Source of the DNA: Roseovarius sp. THAF9
GTDB lineage: Bacteria > Pseudomonadota > Alphaproteobacteria > Rhodobacterales > Rhodobacteraceae
Assembly (NCBI RefSeq): GCF_009363715.1
Contig: NZ_CP045404.1
Location: 1,208,001 to 1,272,000 of the forward strand
DNA length: 64,000 bases
Direction: 5' to 3'
Under the pieces are notes generated by a model. The model made no database searches. It saw only the letters and a list, made by a program, of their open reading frames with translations, and was not told the DNA's origin. A program made the position numbers and the translations under genes. Below, piece after piece: positions 45,475-54,370 of this stretch (the stretch's first letter is position 1; each line of letters opens with the position of its first letter).

Positions 45475-46506
45475 TTGGTCACGAACGTGCTGACGTCGCA
45501 ATCCGAAAGCAGCGACATTCTGGAAACGGTTGTCGAGTTCCCCGACAATTTCCTGTTGATCGACCTGTGCGGCGAATACGACCGCAACCTTGCCGAAATC
45601 GAGAAGAAGCTCGGTGTGCAGATCCTGCGCCGGGGCAACCAGCTGGCCGTGATCGGCGAGCCGGAGCAGGCCAAGGAAGCGCGCGACGTGCTGCTGGCGC
45701 TCTACCAGCGGTTGGAAGAGGGCCGCACGGTCGAGCATGGCGACGTGGACCGCGAGCTGCGCATGGGGGCAGGCGGCAGCGCCGAGCGGATCGAGACCGA
45801 AGACGCGGGCGGCGAAGACCAGCTTGAGATGTTCAAGGGCGGCCGGGTCGAGATCAAGACCCGCAAGAAGCCCGTCGAGCCGCGCACCGACGCGCAAAAG
45901 GCTTATGTGCAGGCGCTTTTCGCCAACGAGCTGGCCTTTGGCATCGGGCCGGCGGGCACCGGCAAAACGTACCTCGCCGTGGCCGTGGGTGTCAGCATGT
46001 TCATCGAGGGGCATGTGGACCGCATCATCCTGAGCCGTCCGGCGGTCGAGGCGGGCGAGAAGCTGGGCTATCTGCCGGGCGACATGAAGGACAAGGTCGA
46101 CCCCTACATGCAGCCGCTCTACGACGCGCTGAACGACTTTTTTCCGGCCAAACAGGTGGCCAAGCTGATCGAGGAAAAGCGGATCGAGATCGCCCCGCTG
46201 GCCTTCATGCGGGGGCGCACGCTGGCCAATGCGTTCGTCGTGCTGGACGAGGCGCAGAACGCCACCTCGATGCAGATGAAGATGTTCCTGACGCGCCTGG
46301 GCGAGGGCAGCCGCATGGTGATCACCGGCGACCGCAGCCAGATCGACCTGCCGCGCGGGGTGACGAGCGGGCTGCACGACGCGGAGCGGCTGTTGAGCAA
46401 TATTCCGAAGATCGCCTTTAACTACTTCACCTCGAAGGATGTGGTGCGCCACCCGCTGGTGGCCGCGATCATCGAGGCCTATGACGCGGACGATCCGGCG
46501 AAATAG
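45475..46506 (+). CDS. PhoH-like ATPase (YbeZ)
   Basis: This P-loop ATPase of 343 residues is likely to act in RNA metabolism with YbeY, encoded downstream. The Walker A is GPAGTGKTY, and Walker B is VVLDEAQNAT. An N-terminal KH-like domain precedes (RNLAEIEKKLGVQILRRGNQLAVIG). The start is TTG at 45475 after AGGGAGA. It opens the phoH-DUF-ybeY-corC-lnt run. Confidence 0.92.
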   Translation: MVTNVLTSQSESSDILETVVEFPDNFLLIDLCGEYDRNLAEIEKKLGVQILRRGNQLAVIGEPEQAKEARDVLLALYQRLEEGRTVEHGDVDRELRMGAGGSAERIETEDAGGEDQLEMFKGGRVEIKTRKKPVEPRTDAQKAYVQALFANELAFGIGPAGTGKTYLAVAVGVSMFIEGHVDRIILSRPAVEAGEKLGYLPGDMKDKVDPYMQPLYDALNDFFPAKQVAKLIEEKRIEIAPLAFMRGRTLANAFVVLDEAQNATSMQMKMFLTRLGEGSRMVITGDRSQIDLPRGVTSGLHDAERLLSNIPKIAFNYFTSKDVVRHPLVAAIIEAYDADDPAK

Positions 46507-46508
46507 GC

Positions 46509-47060
46509 ATGTTGAACGTTCTTTGGCGGCTCTTCGGCAAGCGCAGGGCGGAGGCCGCGCCTGAAGCGGAGCCGCAGGTGTTTCGCCCCCTGCCGCCGCC
46601 CGACAGTGCACGCGACTATGCCGATCTGCTGGAGGACGTGCTGGCGGGGCATGACGGCATTGCCCTGGCGCAGATCGCCGGGGCTCTGGCGCATCTGCCC
46701 GACACCGTGCGCGAGTTGCATTTCGGTGTGCATCCCGACCAGGACGGCGAGGGTACGTTCAGCGTCATTATCCACCCTGACGGGCCGGACCTGCACGTTC
46801 TGAACGCGGCGATCAGCGAATACAGGAAACTCTTCGGAATCAGGCATGTGGGGGGCGATTTAAATGCGCCCGTGCCGCTCTTTGATTTCGATGAAGTCGA
46901 TTACGAGGTGAACGACGTGATTGCCGATGCGGCGATGGACTGGATCGACCGACTGTGGATGAAGGTCGGCCGGGCGCGTCCCGACCTGCCGGTGCTGGTG
47001 TTCTGCGCCGAGGAGTGGGGCAATCCTCCGGCGCGTTGGTTGCAGGGGGCGCCGGAATGA
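46509..47060 (+). CDS. Hypothetical protein between phoH and ybeY
   Basis: This 183-residue soluble protein is acidic, with a short basic N-terminus (VLWRLFGKRRAEA) and no recognised domain. It starts three bases after the phoH stop, and its own stop overlaps the ybeY start. Its position suggests a role related to rRNA/RNase functions of its neighbours, but nothing in the sequence shows this. Confidence 0.75.
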   Translation: MLNVLWRLFGKRRAEAAPEAEPQVFRPLPPPDSARDYADLLEDVLAGHDGIALAQIAGALAHLPDTVRELHFGVHPDQDGEGTFSVIIHPDGPDLHVLNAAISEYRKLFGIRHVGGDLNAPVPLFDFDEVDYEVNDVIADAAMDWIDRLWMKVGRARPDLPVLVFCAEEWGNPPARWLQGAPE

Positions 47061-47548
47061 CGGGTGTGGAATGCCTGATCGAAGACGTCCGCTGGCAGGA
47101 GACGGGGTTGGAGCGGCTGGCCGCGCGGGCGGCGGAGGCCACGCTGGCGCATCTGGGGCTGGACCCCGCGGCGTGGGAGATCGTGGTGCTGGGCTGTGAC
47201 GATGCGCGGATTGCCGCCTTGAACGAAGATTTCCGGGACAAGGCGGCGCCGACCAATGTATTGAGCTGGCCGAGCGAGGAGCGGGGCGCAGACGCCGACG
47301 GCGCCGTGCCGGACCTGCCGGAGGCGGGCCTCGACCCCGAGCTGGGCGATATCGCGATCGCGTTCGAGACGTGCGCGAAAGAGGCCCGCGCGGCGGGCAA
47401 GCCGATGCAGGACCACGTGACGCATCTGATCGTTCACGGAATCTTGCATTTGCTGGGCTACGATCACGTTCGTGACAAGGATGCCACCTTGATGGAACGA
47501 ACCGAGGTGGAGATACTTGGCAAACTGGGTCTGCCTGACCCATATTGA
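47057..47548 (+). CDS. ybeY: Endoribonuclease YbeY
   Basis: This metal-dependent endoribonuclease acts in 16S rRNA 3' end maturation and ribosome quality control. The 163 residues contain the zinc motif H-x3-H-x5-H (HGILHLLGYDH) and the conserved DKAAPTNVLSWP. The ATG overlaps the previous stop. Known to work with YbeZ and present in almost all bacteria. Confidence 0.95.
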   Translation: MTGVECLIEDVRWQETGLERLAARAAEATLAHLGLDPAAWEIVVLGCDDARIAALNEDFRDKAAPTNVLSWPSEERGADADGAVPDLPEAGLDPELGDIAIAFETCAKEARAAGKPMQDHVTHLIVHGILHLLGYDHVRDKDATLMERTEVEILGKLGLPDPY

Positions 47549-47592
47549 GTTACCCGTTGTCCGCGCACGCGGGCACGATTCGGAAAGGTACG

Positions 47593-48525
47593 ATGAGCGA
47601 CAGCAACGACGCCTCTTCTATGGCAGCGCATGGCGCGCGGTCCGAGGCACACAAGGGCGATGATCCGGCAGAGGATCAGAGTGACACGCAGGGCGGGTTC
47701 TTCCGCCGCTTCTTTGGCGCGCTGGGCGCGGACGAAGAGCATGACGGCGAGGAAGACGACCTGCAGGGGGATGGGGATGACACGGCAGGGGGCGGCTTCG
47801 CGCCGAACTTGGGCCTTGGCAACCTTCGGCGGCTTTCCGTCGAGGACGTGATGATCCCCAAAGCGGACGTTGTTTCCGTACCCGCAGCAATCACCAAGGA
47901 TGAACTTGTCCAGACATTCCGCGAAAGCGGGCTGACCCGTCTGCCCGTCTACGATGGCACGCTGGACACGCCTACGGGTTTTGTCCACCTCAAGGATTTC
48001 GCGCTGAAGCACGGGTTCAACGGGCAGGGCACGGATTATTCGCTGGAAGAGCTCTTGCGCCCGCTGATGTACGTGCCGCCGTCGATGACGATCGGCGTGC
48101 TGTTGCAGAAGATGCAGGCCGAGCGGCGGCATATGGCGTTGGTGATCGATGAGTATGGCGGCGTCGACGGCCTGGTGACGATCGAGGACCTGATCGAACA
48201 GGTCGTCGGCGAGATCGCCGATGAGCACGACCAGGACGAGGGCGCCTATTGGTCAGAGGAAAAGCCCGGTTCGTACGTGGTGCAGGCCAAGGCCCCGCTG
48301 GAGGAGTTCGAGGCCGAGATCGGGTTTTCGCTGACGGAGTCCGAGGATATCGACGAGGAAGAGATCGACACGCTGGGCGGGCTGGTCTTCATGCTGCTGG
48401 GCCGGGTCCCGGCGCGGGGCGAACTGGTCGAGCATCCCACTGGGATAGAAATCCAGGTGTTGGATTCCGATCCGCGGCGGATCAAGCGTCTGCGGGTGCG
48501 CCTGCCCGAGGCGATCGAGGGGTAA
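47593..48525 (+). CDS. corC: CBS-domain CorC/HlyC-like protein
   Basis: This 310-residue soluble protein has two CBS domains (VEDVMIPKADVVSVPA, and LLRPLMYVPPSMTIGVLLQKMQ) and a C-terminal CorC_HlyC domain. It has no membrane DUF21 domain, as is usual for CorC next to lnt. The ATG at 47593 follows GGAAAGG. The function is related to Mg/Co efflux or membrane homeostasis, though the exact role is unclear in the family. Confidence 0.9.
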   Translation: MSDSNDASSMAAHGARSEAHKGDDPAEDQSDTQGGFFRRFFGALGADEEHDGEEDDLQGDGDDTAGGGFAPNLGLGNLRRLSVEDVMIPKADVVSVPAAITKDELVQTFRESGLTRLPVYDGTLDTPTGFVHLKDFALKHGFNGQGTDYSLEELLRPLMYVPPSMTIGVLLQKMQAERRHMALVIDEYGGVDGLVTIEDLIEQVVGEIADEHDQDEGAYWSEEKPGSYVVQAKAPLEEFEAEIGFSLTESEDIDEEEIDTLGGLVFMLLGRVPARGELVEHPTGIEIQVLDSDPRRIKRLRVRLPEAIEG

Positions 48526-48528
48526 CTC

Positions 48529-50061
48529 ATGGTCCGTCTTGACGCGCTGGCGCGGCAGATCGGTGAGGGCCGCGTGTGGACGCGCTATGCCTTTGCCGCC
48601 GGTCTGGGCGCCGTGGCGGCACTGGGGCAGGCGCCCTGGGGGCTGTGGCCGCTGACGATCGTTGCGCTGGCGGTGATTTTTGGCCTGTGGCGCGAAACGC
48701 GCGGGTGGCTGCCGGCCACGCTCTTGGGGCTGGTGGCGGGCACGGGGCATTTCGTCATCGCGCTCAGCTGGATTTTCGAGCCGTTCCTGGTGGATGCCGC
48801 GCGGCATGGCTGGATGGCGCCTTTTGCTGTGCTGGGCCTGTCGGTCTTCATGGCGTCCTACTGGGCCGTGGCCTTTGGTGCGGCCCGGGCGCTGGCGCCG
48901 CGCAGCGGCGTGGCGCTGGTGGGGGCGTTCGTGATCGGCGAGGCGCTGCGCGGATGGCTGTTCACAGGGTTCGCCTGGGCGCAGGTGGGGCATGTGCTGA
49001 TCGACACACCCTTGCTGCACTGGGCGTCCATTGGCGGGGGCCTTGGCCTCTGTGCGCTGATCATGGGCGCGGCGGTGGCGCTGTGGCACTTGGGCGCCGG
49101 GCGGCGCATGTCCGGGGCCATGGGTTTGGCGGGCATCGCGCTGCTTTATGGCGCGGGTGCGGCCCTGACGCCGACGGAGGCCGCCGCACCGGGACCGGAG
49201 GCGCAGACCGTGCGGCTGGTGCAGCCCAACGCGGCGCAGCACGAGAAGTGGCAGCCCGAGAACCTGCAGATGTTCTACGATCGCCAGCGGCAGTTCACCG
49301 CCGCCCCGGGCGAGGACGGACGACCCGACCTGGTGGTCTGGCCGGAAACGGCGATCCCCACCTTTTTGCACGAGTCCGACGACCTTTTGGGCGGCATCGC
49401 GGCCTCGGCGCAGGGGGCGCCGGTGGTGCTGGGCCTGCGGCGGCTGGACGGGCAGCGGTATTACAACTCGCTTCTGCGGCTCGACGAGACCGGCACGGTC
49501 ACCCAGGTCTATGACAAGCATCACCTTGTGCCGTTCGGAGAGTTCATGCCGCTGGGCGACCTGATGGCGCGGTTCGGCATCCATGGCCTTGCCGCCGAGG
49601 AGGGCGGGGGATATTCCGCCGGGCCGGGGGTGGAACTGGTGGATATGGGCCGCCTTGGGACGGCGGTGCCGCTGATCTGCTACGAGGGCGTCTTTGCCCG
49701 CAACATCCTGTCGGCGCCCGAGCGGCCCGACATGATCCTGATGATCACAAACGACGCGTGGTTCGGAAAGGTGTCGGGACCCTACCAGCACTTGGCGCAG
49801 GGTCGCTTGCGCAGCGCCGAGCAGGGCCTGCCGATGGTGCGCGTGGCCAACACGGGCGTCTCGGCCATGGTCGACGGGACGGGCCGGGTTCTGGCGCATA
49901 TCCCGCTGGGCGAGGCGGGCTGGATCGACACGGCCCTGCCGCCGCCCTTGCCCGCCACGTTCTACAGCCGGACCGGCAATGCGCCGATGCTGGTTTTTGC
50001 GGCGCTTCTGATGCTGGCGGGCGGAGCCGTCACGCGGGTGCGCAGGGCGCCGCGGACTTAG
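48529..50061 (+). CDS. lnt: Apolipoprotein N-acyltransferase
   Basis: This inner-membrane enzyme adds the third acyl chain to lipoproteins. The 510 residues comprise an N-terminal group of six or so helices and a periplasmic nitrilase domain with the catalytic triad: Glu in VWPETAIPTF, Lys in YDKHHLVPFGEFMP, and Cys in PLICYEGVF. A final helix ends the protein. It starts three bases after corC. The lipoproteins in this window (SPOR, TolC-like, small lipoprotein) are its potential substrates. Confidence 0.95.
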   Translation: MVRLDALARQIGEGRVWTRYAFAAGLGAVAALGQAPWGLWPLTIVALAVIFGLWRETRGWLPATLLGLVAGTGHFVIALSWIFEPFLVDAARHGWMAPFAVLGLSVFMASYWAVAFGAARALAPRSGVALVGAFVIGEALRGWLFTGFAWAQVGHVLIDTPLLHWASIGGGLGLCALIMGAAVALWHLGAGRRMSGAMGLAGIALLYGAGAALTPTEAAAPGPEAQTVRLVQPNAAQHEKWQPENLQMFYDRQRQFTAAPGEDGRPDLVVWPETAIPTFLHESDDLLGGIAASAQGAPVVLGLRRLDGQRYYNSLLRLDETGTVTQVYDKHHLVPFGEFMPLGDLMARFGIHGLAAEEGGGYSAGPGVELVDMGRLGTAVPLICYEGVFARNILSAPERPDMILMITNDAWFGKVSGPYQHLAQGRLRSAEQGLPMVRVANTGVSAMVDGTGRVLAHIPLGEAGWIDTALPPPLPATFYSRTGNAPMLVFAALLMLAGGAVTRVRRAPRT

Positions 50062-50102
50062 CGATTGACCTTTCGACACCGCCCGCATAAGCAGGCGCGA
50101 TA

Positions 50103-50151
50103 CCCGCCACAACGGCTTCCTGGCGTGGCGGGACAGAACCCTAATGGAGCA
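50103..50151 (+). promoter_or_regulatory. SAM/SAH riboswitch upstream of metK
   Basis: The short leader contains CCCGCCACAACGGCTTCC, then TGGCGTGGCGGG, and after an 11-base linker ATGGAGCA at 50144-50151. The paired CCCGCC/GGCGGG stem, the ACAACGGCTTCCTGGCG loop and the GGAGCA that acts both as pseudoknot partner and Shine-Dalgarno match the SAM/SAH riboswitch known from Rhodobacterales metK leaders. Ligand binding should occlude the GGAG just before the ATG at 50157 and repress translation. Confidence 0.92.
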
Positions 50152-50156
50152 TTTCA

Positions 50157-51323
50157 ATGTCCCGAGATAACTACGTTTTCACCTCCGAATCCGTTTCGGA
50201 GGGGCACCCAGATAAGGTGTGCGACCGTATTTCCGATGCCATTCTGGATGCATTCCTCGCCGAGGAACCCGACGCGCGCGTGGCCTGCGAGACCTTTGCA
50301 ACGTCCGGCATGGTGGTGATCGGCGGCGAGGTAGGCCTGTCGGATCAAGAGCGCTTGAAGAACTACATGGGCCGGATCGGTCAGATCGCTCGCGACTGTA
50401 TCCGTGACATCGGCTACGAGCAGGAAAAGTTCCACTGGAACACCTGCCACGTGCTGAACTTCCTGCACGAGCAGTCCGCGCATATCGCGCAGGGTGTCGA
50501 TAAGGACGGGGCGGGCGACCAGGGGATCATGTTCGGCCACGCCACGAACGAGACCGACGCGCTGATGCCCGCGCCGATCCAGTTCAGCCACGCGATCCTG
50601 CGCCGGCTGGCGGAAGCCCGCAAATCCGGGCAGGAGCCGACATTGCGTCCGGACGCCAAGAGCCAGATCTCGCTGCGCTACGAAAACGGCAAGCCGGTCG
50701 AGGTGACCTCGATCGTGCTGTCGACGCAGCATGAGAGCGAGCACCAGAAGAGCGACGACATCCGCGCCATCGTCGAGCCTTATATCCGCGAGGTGCTGCC
50801 CGCGGAATGGATCAGCGACAAGACCGAATGGTGGGTGAACCCCACCGGCACCTTCGTCATCGGTGGCCCTGACGGGGACGCGGGTCTGACCGGGCGCAAG
50901 ATCATCGTCGACACTTACGGTGGCGCGGCCCCGCATGGCGGTGGCGCGTTTTCGGGCAAGGACCCGACCAAGGTGGACCGCTCGGCGGCCTATGCCGCGC
51001 GGTACCTGGCCAAGAACGTGGTCGCCGCGGGCATGGCCGAGAAATGCACCATCCAGCTGAGCTATGCGATCGGGGTGGCCAAGCCGCTGTCGATCTATGC
51101 CGAGACCTACGGCACGGGCGAGGTCGAGGCGGCGGCGATCGAGAATGCGGTGCGTGAGGTGATGGACCTGACGCCACGCGGAATCCGCGAGAAGCTGGAC
51201 CTGAACAAGCCGATCTACGAGCGCACCGCGGCCTATGGCCATTTCGGACGCGAGCCGGAGGCCGATGGCGGTTTCAGCTGGGAGCGCACGGACCTGGTGG
51301 ATGCGCTGAAGAAAGCGGTCTGA
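50157..51323 (+). CDS. metK: S-adenosylmethionine synthetase
   Basis: This enzyme makes SAM from methionine and ATP. The 388 residues have GHPDKVCD near the start, the ATP-loop [10 protein letters not shown], and the C-terminal [19 protein letters not shown]. The ribosome site GGAG at 50146-50149 is inside the riboswitch, so translation is feedback controlled by SAM or SAH. A terminator lies 20 bases after the stop. Confidence 0.97.
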   Translation: MSRDNYVFTSESVSEGHPDKVCDRISDAILDAFLAEEPDARVACETFATSGMVVIGGEVGLSDQERLKNYMGRIGQIARDCIRDIGYEQEKFHWNTCHVLNFLHEQSAHIAQGVDKDGAGDQGIMFGHATNETDALMPAPIQFSHAILRRLAEARKSGQEPTLRPDAKSQISLRYENGKPVEVTSIVLSTQHESEHQKSDDIRAIVEPYIREVLPAEWISDKTEWWVNPTGTFVIGGPDGDAGLTGRKIIVDTYGGAAPHGGGAFSGKDPTKVDRSAAYAARYLAKNVVAAGMAEKCTIQLSYAIGVAKPLSIYAETYGTGEVEAAAIENAVREVMDLTPRGIREKLDLNKPIYERTAAYGHFGREPEADGGFSWERTDLVDALKKAV

Positions 51324-51342
51324 GCCAGACGGCACGGCATCG

Positions 51343-51370
51343 AAACGCGGGGGATTTCCTCCGCGTTTTT
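51343..51370 (+). terminator. Rho-independent terminator after metK
   Basis: AACGCGGGGGA pairs with TCCTCCGCGTT (one mismatch), with a three-base loop, and is followed by a run of T residues. Confidence 0.85.
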
Positions 51371-51426
51371 CATGCGCGACAGGGCCCGCTGCGGCCCGTA
51401 GACTGCGCCGAAAGGGAGGGACCGGG

Positions 51427-52290
51427 ATGATCCTTGATATCGGCCTGCCGCTGGCGCTGGCCTTCATCATGTTTTCCTTGGGGCTGGGGCTGCATTTCGC
51501 CGATTTCGGCCGGGTGCTGCGCCTGCCCAAGCCTGCGCTGACCGGCATCGTGGCGCAGATCGTGCTGTTGCCGCTGGTGGCCTATGCGCTGATCGCCGTG
51601 TGGGGCTTTGGCGGGGGCATGGCGTTCGGGATCATGCTGCTGGCGTTCAGCCCCGGGGGCGTGACATCGAACATGCTGACCAAGCTGGCGGGGGGCACCG
51701 TGGCGTTGTCGATCACGCTGACGGCGGTGGTGAGCCTGTTGTCGGTGCTGACGCTGCCGGTGCTGGTGGCCTGGGCGGCAAAGCATTTCATGGGCGAGGC
51801 CGCGCCCGACATCAGCGTCGTGAAGGTTGGTGTGGCGATGTTCCTGATCACGGCGCTGCCGGTCTTCATCGGGCTGCTGATCCGCCGATATGCCCAGCGT
51901 TTCGCGCAAGCGATCGAACGGGGCTGCGAGATCGTGGCGCTGATCCTTTTCGTGCTGATCGTGGCGGCGGCGATTGCCAGCAATTGGGCGCTTCTGACCG
52001 AAAGCTTCGCGCGGCTGGGGCCGTTCCTGATCGTGCTGAACCTGGTGCTGCTGGGCGTTGGGATCGGCCTGGCACGGCTGATGGGGATCGCAGGGCGCGA
52101 CGGGCTGGCCATTGCTGTGGAGATGGGGGTGCAGAACGCCACGGTGGGCATCACCATCGCCAATATCGTGGCGGCCAGCACGGGGCTGTCGGAGTTTGCC
52201 GTGCCGTCGGCGGTCTATGGTATCTGCATGTATCTGGTGAACATTCCCGCGCTGCTGGTGCTGCGCCGGGTCTTTGCGGCGGAGGCGTGA
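51427..52290 (+). CDS. Bile acid:sodium symporter-family transporter
   Basis: This nine- to ten-helix inner-membrane carrier of 287 residues belongs to the BASS/SBF fold. The crossover regions with AFSPGGVTSNMLTKLAGG and EMGVQNATVGITIANI fit the two conserved broken helices of the family. The substrates of bacterial members are organic anions; this one cannot be inferred. trmB starts two bases after the stop. Confidence 0.9.
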   Translation: MILDIGLPLALAFIMFSLGLGLHFADFGRVLRLPKPALTGIVAQIVLLPLVAYALIAVWGFGGGMAFGIMLLAFSPGGVTSNMLTKLAGGTVALSITLTAVVSLLSVLTLPVLVAWAAKHFMGEAAPDISVVKVGVAMFLITALPVFIGLLIRRYAQRFAQAIERGCEIVALILFVLIVAAAIASNWALLTESFARLGPFLIVLNLVLLGVGIGLARLMGIAGRDGLAIAVEMGVQNATVGITIANIVAASTGLSEFAVPSAVYGICMYLVNIPALLVLRRVFAAEA

Positions 52291-52291
52291 G

Positions 52292-53005
52292 ATGAGCGAA
52301 GGCAAGCATTCCTCGGGCGCGCCGTGGCGCAATTTCTACGGCCGGTTCAAGGGCAAGCACCTGAAGAAATCGCAGGAAGCCTATTTGGACGAGGATCTGG
52401 CCGCGTGGTCGCCGGGGAGCGTGGACTGGGAGGTGAACCCCGAGCGAAAATCCATAGACCTCAGGGCCTTGTTCGGCGAACGTGATGTATGGCTTGAAGT
52501 GGGGTTCGGCGGCGGCGAGCACATGATCCACCAGGCGGCGGAGAACCCGGGCGTGGGGATCATCGGCTGCGAGCCCTACATCAACGGGGTCGCCAAGCTG
52601 TTGGGCCAGTTGCGTGACAGTGACGTGAAGAACGTGGCGATCCATCCCGGCGACGTGCGCGACATGTTCGACGTGCTGCCCGAGGCCAGCATCGCGCGGG
52701 CTTTCCTCTTATACCCCGATCCGTGGCCCAAGAAACGCCACCACCGGCGGCGCTTCGTGACGCCCGAGCACCTGGAGCCGCTGGCGCGGGTGATGAAGCC
52801 GGGGGCGATTTTTCGGGTCGCCACGGATATCCCCGATTACGTGCGCCAGACCATGGAGCAGGTGCCGCGGCACGGGTTTACGTGGCTGGCCGAGCGGCCG
52901 GCGGACTGGCGGGAGCCGTGGGATGACTGGATGTCCACCCGCTACGAACAGAAGGCCCTGCGCGAGGGGCGGGTGCCGCACTACATGACCTTCCGGCGCG
53001 ACTGA
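52292..53005 (+). CDS. trmB: tRNA (guanine-N7-)-methyltransferase
   Basis: This SAM-dependent enzyme forms m7G46 in tRNAs. The 237 residues have the SAM motif VWLEVGFGGGEHMIHQA, GCEPYINGVAKLL, and the TrmB signature YPDPWPKKRHHRRRF. The start at 52292 is two bases after the BASS-transporter stop. Being near metK links SAM supply with use, though probably without regulation in common because a terminator intervenes. Confidence 0.95.
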   Translation: MSEGKHSSGAPWRNFYGRFKGKHLKKSQEAYLDEDLAAWSPGSVDWEVNPERKSIDLRALFGERDVWLEVGFGGGEHMIHQAAENPGVGIIGCEPYINGVAKLLGQLRDSDVKNVAIHPGDVRDMFDVLPEASIARAFLLYPDPWPKKRHHRRRFVTPEHLEPLARVMKPGAIFRVATDIPDYVRQTMEQVPRHGFTWLAERPADWREPWDDWMSTRYEQKALREGRVPHYMTFRRD

Positions 53006-53182
53006 AGGCGTGCGGTCGGAGTCGATTGCTGATCCGCGAAAATCGCAGATCACAAGGCTCTCGTTTCAACGGGTGCGTCCTGCAGCAATTCCGACATCCG
53101 GCTTAGTAGGCTGATGCCACCCTTTTTGGCCATAAATTCAGCTTATTCTTCATGTATGCTCTTCGGGTAAAGAGGAGACGGA

Positions 53183-53464
53183 ATGACCTTCAAGTCGAAA
53201 AATAATGCCGCGACAAGGGCCCATTCGCTTCCAGGTGGGTTCTGGTGGATGATCCTGACGGCGGTCAGCGTCGGCATGTTCTTGATGGCCGTGTCGCTTT
53301 GGGCCGGAGCGCCGGACTGGCTGGCGGTGTCAGCGCCGATCTTCTGCGTCGGGCTTGTCGGAGTAGCCATCGAGTACGGAAAAAGAGCGGCGGTACGGCG
53401 CGACGGGCCGGAAAACTCATGGTGCGGCTTTCGGGACCGCGCGTCGGACGCCGAGCGTCTATGA
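53183..53464 (+). CDS. Small hypothetical membrane protein, first of three
   Basis: This 93-residue protein has two hydrophobic helices (FWWMILTAVSVGMFLMAVSLW and WLAVSAPIFCVGLVGVAI) and a charged C-terminus. The ribosome site AGAGGAGA precedes the ATG. It overlaps by four bases the next small gene and forms a small-protein operon to 53925. No family recognised. Confidence 0.65.
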   Translation: MTFKSKNNAATRAHSLPGGFWWMILTAVSVGMFLMAVSLWAGAPDWLAVSAPIFCVGLVGVAIEYGKRAAVRRDGPENSWCGFRDRASDAERL

Positions 53465-53595
53465 CGACAGGTTCGGCGGATATGGCGCAATTACGCACGC
53501 GGGCTGTCATTCTGGCGGTTATGCTGCTGCTTATCCTGCCTTTGGGCGCGGCTGCGGGGTGGCTTTACTGGCTGGCCTCGGAGGGCCGGCCCTAG
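53461..53595 (+). CDS. Very small single-helix membrane protein
   Basis: This 44-residue protein has one hydrophobic helix (VILAVMLLLILPLGAAAGWLYWL). Its ATG overlaps the previous stop (ATGA), and the next gene's ATG immediately follows its TAG. The tight packing supports a real gene despite the short length. Function unknown. Confidence 0.6.
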   Translation: MTTGSADMAQLRTRAVILAVMLLLILPLGAAAGWLYWLASEGRP

Positions 53596-53925
53596 ATGCT
53601 GAGCCTGGGTGGCGTCGTTGCGGTGGTCCTGCTTGTGTGCCTGCCAGTCGAGACCATGCTGTCGGGGCTGACGTGGCTCAGGCGGCTTACGGGCGGGGGA
53701 CGTTTTCATCGGAAGGTGATCACGTCGGTTTCGTTCTACATGCCGCTGCTGCTTCTGATTGCCTGCCACGATCTGAGCCATGAGGCCGGCGCGCGGGCCA
53801 ACCTTCAAGAATACGTTCTGACTATCATGCTGGCCGTGCTGCTGTTGGGAGTTTTCGAACTGCTGGAAGGGGCGTATGTGCGGGCAAGAGCAACGCGGAC
53901 CCGGCAAGGGGCGAGCGACCATTAA
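53596..53925 (+). CDS. Small hypothetical membrane protein, third of three
   Basis: This 109-residue protein has three hydrophobic segments (SLGGVVAVVLLVCLPVETML, FYMPLLLLIACHDL, and YVLTIMLAVLLLGVFELL). It starts directly at the base after the stop of the 44-residue gene. The function is unrecognised; the three genes may form one membrane complex. Confidence 0.62.
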   Translation: MLSLGGVVAVVLLVCLPVETMLSGLTWLRRLTGGGRFHRKVITSVSFYMPLLLLIACHDLSHEAGARANLQEYVLTIMLAVLLLGVFELLEGAYVRARATRTRQGASDH

Positions 53926-53967
53926 GCGCGAAGGGGCACCGTGCCACGTCGTCGTCTTGGGGGGGGG

Positions 53968-54333
53968 CTACATGTCGAAGCCGTCCGGGCAGGCGACTTC
54001 AAACGAATAGGCGGTGCCATCGACCTCGCCCTCGAGCACAAGCGGAAAGCCCGCGGCGTCGGTCGAGGTACCGAACTGGCGGGTCTCGTCCCCGGTGCGG
54101 ACCTCGATGCTGGTGACGCCGTTGGACACGAAGGCGGCCTCGAAGCCCGGGGCGCCGTCGCCGTCATGGGTGCGGGCGATAATGAAAGGGTCGCGTTCGC
54201 ACAGCAGCGGATGATCGAATTCGGTTCCGCCGAAATGGCCGGTTACGGTGCCATTGGGGGCCTCCACGGGGGCTGCACGGGCAGCCAGTGCGAAAACCAG
54301 CGTCAGGCCAACCCAGGGTGATTTTCCAAGCAT
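53968..54333 (-). CDS. Secreted hypothetical protein
   Basis: This 121-residue protein has a signal peptide (about 1-21, ending ALAARA) and a beta-rich mature part with two cysteines (HPLLCERDPF and EVACPDGFDM) that could form a disulfide. It is located just downstream of argE on the same strand, with 37 bases between. No family recognised. Confidence 0.68.
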   Translation of the reverse strand: MLGKSPWVGLTLVFALAARAAPVEAPNGTVTGHFGGTEFDHPLLCERDPFIIARTHDGDGAPGFEAAFVSNGVTSIEVRTGDETRQFGTSTDAAGFPLVLEGEVDGTAYSFEVACPDGFDM

Positions 54334-54370
54334 TTGAAACTCCTTCAGGGTGCGAGAAAGATATCGGCGG

